Position numbers and translations under genes: made by a program. From the NCBI RefSeq assembly GCF_000025985.1, contig NC_003228.3, positions 124,001 through 188,000 on the forward strand: DNA of 64,000 nucleotides, read 5' to 3'. Below are positions 1-7,214 of the stretch, one piece after another. The notes under the pieces were generated by a model. The model did not search any database. It was not told where the DNA came from and saw nothing but the letters and a program-made list of their open reading frames with translations. Each line of letters begins with the position of its first letter. Positions within the stretch are counted from its first letter, which is position 1. Source of the stretch: Bacteroides fragilis NCTC 9343 (GTDB lineage: Bacteria > Bacteroidota > Bacteroidia > Bacteroidales > Bacteroidaceae).

Positions 1-329
1 GCAATGATGATTCTGATAAATATTCTTCTAATTTTCTGAAGAGTAGGGAAGTGACTCTGAATGCGGAAGGAGGAGATATTACTGTAGAAGGAAGAGAGAA
101 GTTTATACTTGTACAGACAGAAGAGATTCTAAATCAGGATACTATTTTCAGTATAGGCGAGATTAATGGCGTTGAATATCAGGGAGGATGGTATCAATTA
201 GAGGTTAATGGAAAAGAAATGACTCTCAACTGTGACAGAAATTTAACGGGAAATAAGCGGAAAGTTGTTTTGCATTTCCAAGGGACCGGTAATTCATTTG
301 ATGTTTTTTCTCTGACACAATTAGAATAA
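1..329 (+). CDS. C-terminal part of a BACON-like secreted or surface protein (partial at left edge)
   Basis: The frame is open from base 3 to the TAA at 327-329, so about 108 C-terminal residues are present and the start lies outside the window. The GTG at base 51 is internal to this open frame and is not a convincing start. The pattern (VTLNAEGGDITV, a conserved GGW, an N-rich turn before a basic residue, and a final FSLTQLE) resembles a BACON/Ig-like domain, common in Bacteroidetes surface lipoproteins and glycan-binding proteins. That assignment is inference from the pattern. Function unknown. Confidence 0.6.
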   Translation, partial: NDDSDKYSSNFLKSREVTLNAEGGDITVEGREKFILVQTEEILNQDTIFSIGEINGVEYQGGWYQLEVNGKEMTLNCDRNLTGNKRKVVLHFQGTGNSFDVFSLTQLE

Positions 330-418
330 TAAGATTTCGCCTTTTAAGGATAGCCGTTTCTCAAACTGGCAGTTCTCTGTTTATATTCCTTTGTCGAAAT
401 CTGCGTTTGGAAAATAAC

Positions 419-556
419 CTAAACAATGGGCTGTCTTGTCTTCTTCTTATCCGTTTCTTTGGTCTGCGAAGCCAGTTCGTAACACGGTTTTATGCAGTCC
501 GTGCCCAATCGGTCCCAAAGGAGAAGAATTAATTTCTGACAGGCTCTATATTTAAC
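419..556 (-). pseudogene. Possible gene relic, about 45 codons
   Basis: On the minus strand a frame stays open for about 45 codons to a TAG at 421-419. It ends DKKKTRQPIV and contains WDRLGTDCIKPCYEL, which reads like protein rather than random sequence. It has no start codon of its own and runs back into the hairpin at 561-612. It may be the tail of a lost gene or a dispersed repeat. I recognise no family. The rest of 330-560 holds nothing else I can name. Confidence 0.25.
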
Positions 557-560
557 TATA

Positions 561-612
561 AAGATGGGATGGAATGATTGCCATGCATGATTCCTATCCC
601 ATCTTTTATTTG
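561..612. terminator. Bidirectional hairpin terminator
   Basis: GATGGGAT-GGAAT (from 563) pairs with ATTCC-T-ATCCCATC ending at 603. The hairpin is followed by TTTT on the plus strand and preceded by AAA, which gives a short U-tract on the minus strand. It lies just beyond the ybeY stop. Confidence 0.6.
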
Positions 613-620
613 AGGGAGAA

Positions 621-1040
621 TTACTGCTTTCTCATAGCTAGTGCCTTATTCTCTGCAGCTTCCATAATTTCACGTTCTCCAGGACCCTTGTCGTTGATTC
701 CGCAAAGGTGGAGTATACCGTGAATAATTGTCCGGTGGAGTTCTTCTTCATAAGGAGTGTTGAACTGTTCCGAGTTAGTCTTCACTGTTTCCAGGCTAAT
801 GAATAAATCACCTGAAAGACGATTGCCCTCGCAATAGTCAAAAGTGATGATATCTGTATAGTAATCGTGTTGAAGATATTGGCGGTTCACTTCCAATATT
901 TTTTCGTCCGAACAGAAAATATAGGCGATTTCACCGATTCTTTTTTCATAAGTGGCGGCTACGGCTTTGATCCATTCGGTAGTCTCACGTTTTTTGATAT
1001 CGGGCATTTTGATACCCTCTGTCTGATAAGTTATAGCCAT
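621..1040 (-). CDS. ybeY: Endoribonuclease YbeY (rRNA maturation factor)
   Basis: 139 residues, normal length for YbeY, a metal-dependent single-strand endoribonuclease acting in 16S rRNA 3' maturation and ribosome quality control. The signature near the C-terminus reads HGILHLCGINDKG. The first two zinc ligands of the usual H-x3-H-x5-H motif are present, but the third position is Asp. I recall this Asp as a Bacteroidetes variant rather than damage. ATG at 1040 is the natural start. A promoter box lies about 95 bp upstream and a hairpin terminator follows the stop, so it is probably monocistronic. Confidence 0.93.
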   Translation of the reverse strand: MAITYQTEGIKMPDIKKRETTEWIKAVAATYEKRIGEIAYIFCSDEKILEVNRQYLQHDYYTDIITFDYCEGNRLSGDLFISLETVKTNSEQFNTPYEEELHRTIIHGILHLCGINDKGPGEREIMEAAENKALAMRKQ

Positions 1041-1137
1041 ATTATTTGATTTTTAATAATGATCGGAATACGCAGTTTTCGGGAGAGTTACCATGCTTCC
1101 GATGTACTTTAAAAAAAGTATTTCTTTTTTTAAAAGA

Positions 1138-1172
1138 CAAAGATAAGAATTTTAATTGAGGATAAGCGCAAA
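1138..1172 (-). promoter_or_regulatory. Probable ybeY promoter
   Basis: CAAAGATA at 1138-1145 is TATCTTTG on the minus strand, an exact TAnnTTTG -7 box. CAAA at 1169-1172 is a possible -33 TTTG with a rather long 23-nt spacer. I see no gene in the rest of 1041-1489. Confidence 0.5.
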
Positions 1173-1435
1173 TTGCAGTAATAAGGCTGATGAATAGCGG
1201 TTTAAACTATACTGTTCCGTTACTTCCTTGGGTTGGTAGTGGTTAGGATCGTTTTCAAAGAACTGATTTCTATGATTTTCAGACACTATTTGTTTGCCAA
1301 TATAACCGAAGCTCCGAAAAGCAGAAGTGATATAGAGGAAAATCGTGAAATGTCAAATTAGACAGGTTGTCCGGTCAGAGTATTATTGCACAAGAAGAAT
1401 ACTATCTTTTGAGACCGTAACTATTTTGTTTTTTA

Positions 1436-1443
1436 TATATTTG
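1436..1443 (+). promoter_or_regulatory. -7 box for the gene at 1490
   Basis: TATATTTG matches TAnnTTTG and sits 47 bp before the ATG at 1490. A TTTG at 1408-1411 is the nearest -33 candidate (24-nt spacer). Confidence 0.4.
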
Positions 1444-1489
1444 CAAATGACAATTATCCAGGTCGGATATTACTATTACATACAATACT

Positions 1490-1915
1490 ATGACAGAGTT
1501 CAGATACAGTATTTGCGAACCACTTAATCCGAAAGTGATAGAAAAAGGAATGATAGCCCCTGACTCCGTTATCGGGTTGTTCAATGATTTTCAGTGGGAC
1601 TATTATTTAAAGCAGATAGAAGTCGCTGAAACGAGGAAAATGGACATTTATTTTTCTCCCTCGCTGGAAGTGGAGAATAAAGCGAATAAAAACGGGCTTA
1701 CGATCTCTGCTGTCGGCGATCCGGAAGATCCTGAGTTTTATATTTTTTACAAACGTCCCATAAGCGTGGTGAAGAAGCAGTTTTTTCGTAAACCGCAAAC
1801 GGTCGTGGAGGATTATGTCAGTGAGATCACTGGTCAAACGAAAGAGGATGTTATTGAATGTCTGAATGCCCTTATCAAAAACGATCAGGAATTCCTAAGG
1901 AGAAAAATTGCATAA
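1490..1915 (+). CDS. Unrecognised small protein, 141 aa
   Basis: I do not recognise this protein. It has no signal peptide or membrane segment, is charged and probably cytoplasmic, and its last 40 residues (SEITGQTKEDVIECLNALI region) look helical. ATG at 1490 is preceded by a -7 box. A 49-codon ORF starts inside its 3' end (1858), which suggests a translationally coupled pair. The content is coding-like (no low-complexity stretches), but no family can be named. Confidence 0.65.
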   Translation: MTEFRYSICEPLNPKVIEKGMIAPDSVIGLFNDFQWDYYLKQIEVAETRKMDIYFSPSLEVENKANKNGLTISAVGDPEDPEFYIFYKRPISVVKKQFFRKPQTVVEDYVSEITGQTKEDVIECLNALIKNDQEFLRRKIA

Positions 1916-2007
1916 AGAGTAGTACCCCGAGGATAAATGAGATAGAAAGCCTTTTAGATAAGCAAAATACGGAAGCTAAGAGCAACTTTTGGAAGATTGT
2001 TACTTAA
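1858..2007 (+). CDS. Small overlapping ORF, 49 aa, unknown
   Basis: ATG at 1858 opens a 49-codon frame that overlaps the last 58 bases of the preceding gene in another frame and ends with TAA at 2005-2007. The peptide begins MSECPYQKRSGIPKEKNC, has two cysteines near the N-terminus, then a helix-like IESLLDKQNTEAKSNFW segment. About 30 of its codons lie beyond the upstream gene, where nothing else explains an open frame. The overlap suggests translational coupling. No function can be given. Confidence 0.4.
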   Translation: MSECPYQKRSGIPKEKNCIKSSTPRINEIESLLDKQNTEAKSNFWKIVT

Positions 2008-2079
2008 CAGTACTGATCAAGTCGTTTTTGTAGCACCCGAAGATAAAATATAAATCGTTTAAAAAGAATAACCGAATCA

Positions 2080-2961
2080 ATGAAAATAGTAATAAAGGAA
2101 AAAGTAATACCGTATATTTTGATTTCCCTGTTCAGTTCCATCGGACTTTCAGCGTACGGTTACAAGGCAGAGGGACAAGGCGGTAGCAAAGCGGTCGTTT
2201 GGTCGATATCCAAAATTGATACGATGCAAAAGAATGTACAACGTAACGATGAGCGGAATCCTAATATACAAAACATCGAATATCTCAAAAAAATATTTCG
2301 GCAAAAAGCTGTCGATGAAATATCCGAAAATATAGTTTATCCGTTGAAGAGAACATCCCCTATACCGAGTGTTGAGAATGCAGAGGAATTGAAAGAAAGA
2401 TTCGATTCAATCTTCGATGAAGACTTAATCCGTATTATTACGAGTTCGGATATTGATCAATGGTCGGAAATGGGATGGAGAGGAATAATGCTGGACGATG
2501 GCATACTTTGGATGGATTACGACGGAAAAATTACAGCTGTGAATTATCAAAGCAAATACGAGAAAAAGCTTGCCAAGAAGCTTACCTCCAAAGTAAAAGG
2601 TGACCTATCCTCGGATTTGCGACATAACTTCAAAGGGGAAGTATATAAATTTAAGACAAAAAATTATTTTATAAGGATAGATGAACTGAAAAACGGCATG
2701 TACCGGTATGCCTGTTGGAAAAAAGAGAACCCAGAATCGACCAAGCCGGATTTAGTCTTGGAAAATGGAAAAATAGAATTTAGTGGAAGTGGAGGAAATC
2801 ACGTGATTACATTTAAAAATAATATCTATGAATACAAGGTGTTCCATAATAAAATAGCCGCGTCGGGGATCGCGGACATCACTCTTGTTGTAGAGAAAAA
2901 TGGCAAAGAAATACTCTCGGAAGATGGGAAATTGGAAGGTGACACCACCCAAACTGATTAG
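2080..2961 (+). CDS. Unrecognised exported protein, 293 aa
   Basis: Residues 1-28 form a signal-peptide-like stretch (a KIVIKEK start, then a hydrophobic YILISLFSSIGLSAYG core), so export to the periplasm is likely. The rest is Lys/Glu-rich and has no cysteine-containing lipobox. The middle (WSEMGWRGIMLDDGILWMDYDGKI, from about residue 128) and a beta-rich C-terminus suggest a compact domain of unknown family. It may form an operon with the two ORFs upstream (72-bp gap). Base composition is AT-richer than in the housekeeping genes, which fits an accessory region. Confidence 0.6.
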   Translation: MKIVIKEKVIPYILISLFSSIGLSAYGYKAEGQGGSKAVVWSISKIDTMQKNVQRNDERNPNIQNIEYLKKIFRQKAVDEISENIVYPLKRTSPIPSVENAEELKERFDSIFDEDLIRIITSSDIDQWSEMGWRGIMLDDGILWMDYDGKITAVNYQSKYEKKLAKKLTSKVKGDLSSDLRHNFKGEVYKFKTKNYFIRIDELKNGMYRYACWKKENPESTKPDLVLENGKIEFSGSGGNHVITFKNNIYEYKVFHNKIAASGIADITLVVEKNGKEILSEDGKLEGDTTQTD

Positions 2962-3076
2962 CGGTACGAAGATCTTATGTTTAGTTCTAAGCTCACATAT
3001 AATTTGAATCACACCATTTCCAAATCATTGGTCTGATGGTGAAAACTTACGAGGTATGCAAAGTACGGAATATTAA

Positions 3077-3367
3077 TGCTGTCTGACTTTTGTCAAATCG
3101 CTATCGACAACTTGTTATTTTTCAATTACTGTTTATCAATCAGATAAATACTGGAAAGTATATGGGATATCAACATCCTTTGTACGCAAGGGAAGAGCTA
3201 CCAGGCTCGAAGGCAATTTCGGTACGCAAAAACAGCATTACTCGCTATCAAAAATCAAGGCACGGAACAGGAAAATAGAAATCCTGTGGATTTTCTTTGG
3301 AATACATACGGCAAACGCCATATTAATGATTGACAAAATCAAAAACAGGCAGAGGGAAACCGCATAG
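3077..3367 (+). pseudogene. Transposase C-terminal relic
   Basis: A plus frame without its own start ends at TAG 3365-3367 and contains SFVRKGRATRLEGNFGTQKQ, then HYSLSKIKAR and EILWIFFGIHTANA. The EGxFGxxKxxY pattern followed by an R/K-rich helix and a hydrophobic helix is the C-terminal part of a DDE transposase, with the Glu of EGNFG as the third catalytic acid. The N-terminal two thirds are missing, and the RKGRA/TRLEG junction may be an internal deletion. A 31-codon ORF (3369-3464) follows in another frame. No inverted terminal repeats were found. This marks 2962-3500 as insertion-sequence debris. Confidence 0.5.
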
Positions 3368-3469
3368 TATGATTATAAAGAATCTATTAGAAGAAGTTGT
3401 CAGGCTTCTTCCGGAACATCATGCCCAAACGGATAAGATTTTAGGTCAGAGAGAGAAACTATAATAAAA

Positions 3470-3516
3470 ATGGCATATGAGATGATATTAGCAAGTCATC
3501 TTCATATGCCATCTTA
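3470..3516. terminator. Strong hairpin terminator
   Basis: ATGGCATATGA (3470-3480) pairs with TCATATGCCAT (3502-3512), and GATGA (3481-3485) pairs inside with TCATC (3496-3500), giving 16 bp with one bulge. A-rich sequence lies on the left and CTTACTTTT on the right, so it may act in both directions. Confidence 0.6.
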
Positions 3517-3628
3517 CTTTTAAAGACATTTACTGAATATCTTGTAGTATGGGTGTTTGTGCAGGCTCAGAAAGCCCGTTCTTTAAGGTGTCAGGCTTAC
3601 TGGCTTCTGACTTCATCTGGCAAACTCG

Positions 3629-5254
3629 CTAGAGATTGTGAACACATCGGACAGAAACACCGGACTTCCTGTTACCGTTAGCGTCTACGAAGACGTCATT
3701 TTTAAGGATGTAAAGACCATAGGCTGAATTACCGTTGAGGTCACTACTCCAGTAGTAGCTGCCTGTACCATTGGTATAAGCGGTAGCAGTAGTACCACTG
3801 CCTTTGTCGCCATCTCGATAGCCTGCAGCAGGCAAAAATAGACCGGTCGAGCTATTCATAAACCACATACCTTGGATACCGTTATACTTTACCAATTGCT
3901 TGTTGCTACAGCGGGAGAGACTTATGAATTCACTTCTTGTTGGAGTACGCCAACCACTACCGTATATACTTTCGTCAAGACGTGTACAAGGATCAACAGC
4001 ACCATAGCCTGTATACCCAGATGATACATATACATTCTTCCATATATAATAATAACCGTAATCGGTAGTAGAAGAAGCCCATGTCAGATTATAGTTGCTT
4101 TGGGAATTGAGATTACCTTCAGCCCATCGGAGTTTTGATAAGATGGTTTTGTCATTTTCTGTACACCCATTTTGCGTAAGATTAATGTTACTTGCGGGTA
4201 CATTAATTCCAGGACCCTTTTTAAACTGTATTTTTAGTGTATAGCTTTTCCCTTCCTTCAACTGTACACTTTGGGTGGACGTGATTTCGGTGTTGTTGTT
4301 CACAGTCCGTCCGCCTACCGTCAGTGTATTGAAATGCACTGTAATCGTTCTGGCCCCTGCAAATGGAACCATGCGTATGGTTGTATTCAGGGTCGTGTTC
4401 GGACTGAATGCCGCCGTATTATTCGTGTTGGCGGCTACCACATTGGTCGAAGGACCGATCTTCCATGATGTGGAATTTCCACCTTGCTTTACGTATACAC
4501 CCGTGCAATTGGTGATCGTATTGCTTGGAAATCCGGTGGGACTGATGGTAATTGTCAGTTTACATAGCTTCTGGCTGAAACTCACCGGAAGATTGTGGCT
4601 GAGGCTGTTTACATTCGTTATATCTCCGGAATCGAAGGTCATGAAGTCCTTGCTCATGTCAGGGATAGACACTGTACTGCTGTTGTAGGCATACGTGGAA
4701 GGCATATCTCCCAAGTCGGCAGTGGTATTAAATGAGTAGCCCACCACACGTATCGTTCCCGAGCGTGTCAGCAGTTTCCCTCGTTCGAGTACAGGAGTGC
4801 CCGTACCATTGGAGGCGTAATCGGCAACCGACTGGAAGACATAGTTATTTCCGGACTTCCGGAAAACAATCAGCCGGAAATAGACTCCCGCAGGCACTGT
4901 TGCACGGGTACTTACACGGGGTAGGGTATCTTCCGTCAGTTCCATCGAGGCTATCCGTGGACCTTCATAGTCCGGTTGCTCTCCTGTGCGTGTAGGTGAG
5001 AAAGCTTTTACTCCCACCCATTCGGCGATCAGGGGAGAGTGGCTACGGGTCGAAGCGTCGTTAAAAGAGGAAGAATGATAGTCGTTGTCACCCGTCAGAC
5101 TGATATGGATAGGAATTAACTCGTCGGCAGTATCCCCGCTGTCAGCAGACAGGGGAGTCATTCTGTCATCTTCCGCACATCCTGTTATCGAAAGGCAAAA
5201 ACACAGCCATAAGGCTTTACCGAGACACTCTCGCATAATAAAAGTTCTATTCAT
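3629..5254 (-). CDS. Fimbrillin-like surface lipoprotein with C-terminal FISUMP domain
   Basis: 541 residues. The N-terminus is a lipoprotein signal ending in a lipobox (CLSITGC, then AEDD). ATG at 5254 or 5236 both give a valid signal; an upstream ATG at 5287 would lengthen it without need. Residues about 40-340 have the Mfa/FimB fimbrillin pattern of Bacteroidetes (VPAGVYFRLIVF, LPVSFSQKLCKLTITI). Residues about 355-541 carry the Fibrobacter-succinogenes-paralog (FISUMP) pattern: WAEGNLN, GSGWRTPTRSEF, YYWSS, and a final SVRCV. The likely product is a surface pilus tip or accessory lipoprotein. Its only visible promoter is in the invertible segment at 5407-5566 and currently points away, so expression is probably phase-variable and OFF in this copy. 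Confidence 0.8.
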   Translation of the reverse strand: MNRTFIMRECLGKALWLCFCLSITGCAEDDRMTPLSADSGDTADELIPIHISLTGDNDYHSSSFNDASTRSHSPLIAEWVGVKAFSPTRTGEQPDYEGPRIASMELTEDTLPRVSTRATVPAGVYFRLIVFRKSGNNYVFQSVADYASNGTGTPVLERGKLLTRSGTIRVVGYSFNTTADLGDMPSTYAYNSSTVSIPDMSKDFMTFDSGDITNVNSLSHNLPVSFSQKLCKLTITISPTGFPSNTITNCTGVYVKQGGNSTSWKIGPSTNVVAANTNNTAAFSPNTTLNTTIRMVPFAGARTITVHFNTLTVGGRTVNNNTEITSTQSVQLKEGKSYTLKIQFKKGPGINVPASNINLTQNGCTENDKTILSKLRWAEGNLNSQSNYNLTWASSTTDYGYYYIWKNVYVSSGYTGYGAVDPCTRLDESIYGSGWRTPTRSEFISLSRCSNKQLVKYNGIQGMWFMNSSTGLFLPAAGYRDGDKGSGTTATAYTNGTGSYYWSSDLNGNSAYGLYILKNDVFVDANGNRKSGVSVRCVHNL

Positions 5255-5280
5255 ATACCATGATATTAAAGTGAATAATC

Positions 5281-5342
5281 GTATCAAAGACGCATTGCGG
5301 ACCTATACATCTTCGTATGAGTCCGGAAAGACTGTTTGATAC
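5281..5342 (-). promoter_or_regulatory. Nested hairpin in the leader of the fimbrillin gene
   Basis: GTATCAAA (5281-5288) pairs with TTTGATAC (5335-5342), CGGAC (5298-5302) with GTCCG (5321-5325), and ATAC (5305-5308) with GTAT (5315-5318). All three pairs nest with plausible internal loops. It lies in the leader RNA that would be made when the upstream promoter faces this gene, 27 bases before the ATG. Confidence 0.4.
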
Positions 5343-5406
5343 AACTTTTATTATGCGTAAGTTTGTGTATTACAATCAGATATAACGGTCTTGAATACAC
5401 AATGGT

Positions 5407-5427
5407 GTTTCAAAAAACGTACGTCTT
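5407..5427 (+). repeat. Left inverted repeat of the invertible segment
   Basis: TGTTTCAAAAAACGTACGTC plus one T. It matches the reverse complement of 5546-5566 at 20 of 21 bases. The left arm also extends into a local palindrome (TGTTTCAAAA...TTTTGAAACA, 5407-5435). Confidence 0.8.
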
Positions 5428-5506
5428 TTGAAACACAATCTTTAGTTCTCGCACAGAATATACGTAAAAGAGATAAATGACTGACTGTTACAATGATGCA
5501 GAAATG

Positions 5507-5538
5507 TTTGCACAGACAAAAAAAGCGTCTTATCTTTG
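5507..5538 (+). promoter_or_regulatory. Canonical Bacteroides promoter inside the invertible segment
   Basis: TTTG at 5507-5510, a 20-nt spacer, then TATCTTTG at 5531-5538 fits TTTG-N19/20-TAnnTTTG. The expected transcription start is close to the right repeat. No plus-strand gene lies downstream, so in this orientation it drives nothing recognisable. Confidence 0.75.
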
Positions 5539-5545
5539 TTGCATC

Positions 5546-5566
5546 AGACGTACGTCTTTTGAAACA
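5546..5566 (-). repeat. Right inverted repeat of the invertible segment
   Basis: AGACGTACGTCTTTTGAAAC plus one A. Its reverse complement matches the left arm at 5407-5427 with one mismatch at the R position of ARACGTWCGT. Confidence 0.8.
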
Positions 5567-5767
5567 AGATTTTATAATGTAAGATGTTTATTATCAGAAT
5601 AATCTGTCTTCCTTTAGTAGATTTTTTAGGTATACTTTTTCTGGACTCTAGTTGTCAGAGTCTTTGGAGAAGTTAACATCAGAATTTTTGGTGTATGCAG
5701 AACATGGTAAAGTTTGTGAAGTCAACTGTCATAATAGCTCTTTGACGGAATATCTCTAAGTGAATAA

Positions 5768-5875
5768 CTACTTTAGACACTCCGGTACTTTCAACCATCC
5801 CAATGCTGCCGAACTGTCGTTACGGATTTCTGCCGGAGATAGCCCTTGGATACCTAATTCTTGTTGATGTTCTTT
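5768..5875 (-). pseudogene. 35-codon open frame in frame behind the stop of the SpmA-SpmB-like gene
   Basis: Directly after the TAA at 5878-5876 the same frame stays open for 35 codons to a TAG at 5770-5768. It encodes a coding-like sequence including LGIQGLSPAEIRNDSSAALG and ending WLKVPECLK. The upstream protein is already full length, so this is either the tail of a lost gene or chance. I do not recognise it. No start codon is present. Confidence 0.25.
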
Positions 5876-7108
5876 TTAAAAGAAAAATAAGTAACTGATT
5901 AAAATGGCTGCAATAATTCCGGCAAAGTCGGCAATCAGTCCGCACGTGACCGCATTACGTGTTTTCGTGATGCCTACGCTTCCAAAATATACTGCTAAAA
6001 TATAGAAGGTGGTGTCCGATGCACCGCGAACGACACAACTGACACGTCCGACAAATGAATCGGGTCCAAACTGTTTCATGGTGTCGATCATCAGGCCATT
6101 GGCACCGCTGCCGCTCAGTGACTTCATTAAGGCCGTTGGCAGTGCTCCCACAAAGCCGGTGTCCAGTCCGCAAAATTCTACGATTGCCCCAATGCCGCCG
6201 ACCAGTATATCCATGGCACCCGAGGTGCGGAAAACAGCGATTCCAACGAGAAAAGCCACCAGATAGGGGATGATCCGGACCGCAGTGGTGAATCCCTCTT
6301 TGGCTCCTTCGACAAAGGAGTCGTACACATTGATTTTTTTCCGGATACCTGCTATAATGAACAGTAAAATGACCGAGAATAAGATTACATTAGCAATCAG
6401 AGTGGAATAAACTCCCATCTCTTCACGGGAAAGTGTAGTTGTCAGATAGATAATTCCGCCGAAGAAAAGGCTAAGGCAACCCATTAGTGTCAATATAGCT
6501 TTGTTTATCAGGTTGATGCGTTGGGAGATGCTGACGGCAATGACTCCTACGAGTGTAGAGATGAAGGTGCTTAGCAGGATAGGGATGAAGATGTCTGTAG
6601 GTTGGGCCGCTCCCATTTGAGCCCGGTAGACCATGATGCTGATCGGGATAATGATCAGTCCCGAAGTGTTAATCACCAGGAACATAATCATCGGGTTGCT
6701 GGCTGTGTCTTTTTTCGGATTCAATTCTTGCAGCTCTTTCATAGCTTTCAGTCCCATGGGAGTGGCAGCATTGTCAAGCCCCAGCATATTGGCGGACATA
6801 TTCATGAAAATAGATCCCATGACCGGATGTCCTTTCGGAATGTCCGGAAACAAGCGGCAGAAGACCGGACTCAGCCAGCGTGAAAGGGCATTAATCAGGC
6901 CGCTGTTCTCGCCAATCTTCATTACACCGAGCCAAAGCGACAACACACCTGTCAGGCCGAGAGAGATTTCGAATGCCGTTTTAGATGAATCGAAGGTGGA
7001 GTTGATGATCTCTGTGAATATTTGGGTATCGCCGAAGAACAAAAGTTTGCAGACGGCAACTACGAAAGCAATCACGAAGAATGCGATCCAGATGTAATTT
7101 AAAACCAT
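5876..7108 (-). CDS. SpmA-SpmB-like fusion, nucleoside-recognition (Gate) membrane protein
   Basis: 410 residues with about ten hydrophobic segments. The N-terminal half (GENSGLINALSRWLSPVFCRLFP, then MSANMLGLDNAATPMG) matches SpmA. The C-terminal half (PYLVAFLVGIAVFRTSGAMD, PTALMKSLSGSGANGLMID, RGASDTTFYILAVYFGSVG) matches SpmB. Each half carries a Gate domain as in nucleoside transporters. In endospore formers the two are separate spore-maturation proteins. In Bacteroides the fusion is common and its substrate is unknown. ATG at 7108 with a -7 box 24 bp upstream. Divergent from the AlkD-like gene. Confidence 0.85.
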   Translation of the reverse strand: MVLNYIWIAFFVIAFVVAVCKLLFFGDTQIFTEIINSTFDSSKTAFEISLGLTGVLSLWLGVMKIGENSGLINALSRWLSPVFCRLFPDIPKGHPVMGSIFMNMSANMLGLDNAATPMGLKAMKELQELNPKKDTASNPMIMFLVINTSGLIIIPISIMVYRAQMGAAQPTDIFIPILLSTFISTLVGVIAVSISQRINLINKAILTLMGCLSLFFGGIIYLTTTLSREEMGVYSTLIANVILFSVILLFIIAGIRKKINVYDSFVEGAKEGFTTAVRIIPYLVAFLVGIAVFRTSGAMDILVGGIGAIVEFCGLDTGFVGALPTALMKSLSGSGANGLMIDTMKQFGPDSFVGRVSCVVRGASDTTFYILAVYFGSVGITKTRNAVTCGLIADFAGIIAAILISYLFFF

Positions 7109-7131
7109 AAATATGCCCGTTAATTTTCCTA

Positions 7132-7139
7132 CAAAATTA
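7132..7139 (-). promoter_or_regulatory. -7 box for the SpmA-SpmB-like gene
   Basis: CAAAATTA is TAATTTTG on the minus strand, fitting TAnnTTTG, 24 bp before the ATG at 7108. No good -33 element. Confidence 0.4.
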
Positions 7140-7167
7140 AGAATATGTTTCCACTCATTGCGGCTTT

Positions 7168-7197
7168 TTTGACTATTTTTGTCCGTATATAACTTTG
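7168..7197 (+). promoter_or_regulatory. Promoter of the AlkD-like gene
   Basis: TTTG 7168-7171, an 18-nt spacer, then TAACTTTG 7190-7197. The predicted start is near 7201, just ahead of ATG 7215. This rules out the in-frame TTG at 7179 as a start. Confidence 0.6.
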
Positions 7198-7214
7198 TAG
7201 ACTCAAATATCCCG

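Larger units (their letters stand above)
5407..5566. promoter_or_regulatory. Invertible promoter segment (Mpi/fin type), OFF orientation
   Basis: Two arms, 5407-5427 and 5546-5566, are inverted repeats of 21 bp with a single mismatch. Each contains the ARACGTWCGT motif of the B. fragilis invertible promoters (AAACGTACGT on the left, AGACGTACGT on the reverse strand of the right arm). Between them lies a canonical promoter reading rightwards, away from the fimbrillin gene. Inversion would turn it toward that gene. The known enzyme for such sites in B. fragilis is the serine recombinase Mpi, which is not in this window. Confidence 0.8.

Noticed and set aside
1345-1527. 60-codon plus-strand ORF before the gene at 1490
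   Set aside because: It overlaps the promoter region of the 1490 gene, has AT-driven composition and no similarity I recognise.
3090-3278. 62-codon plus-strand ORF
   Set aside because: It runs out of frame through the transposase relic, whose own frame carries the recognisable motifs.
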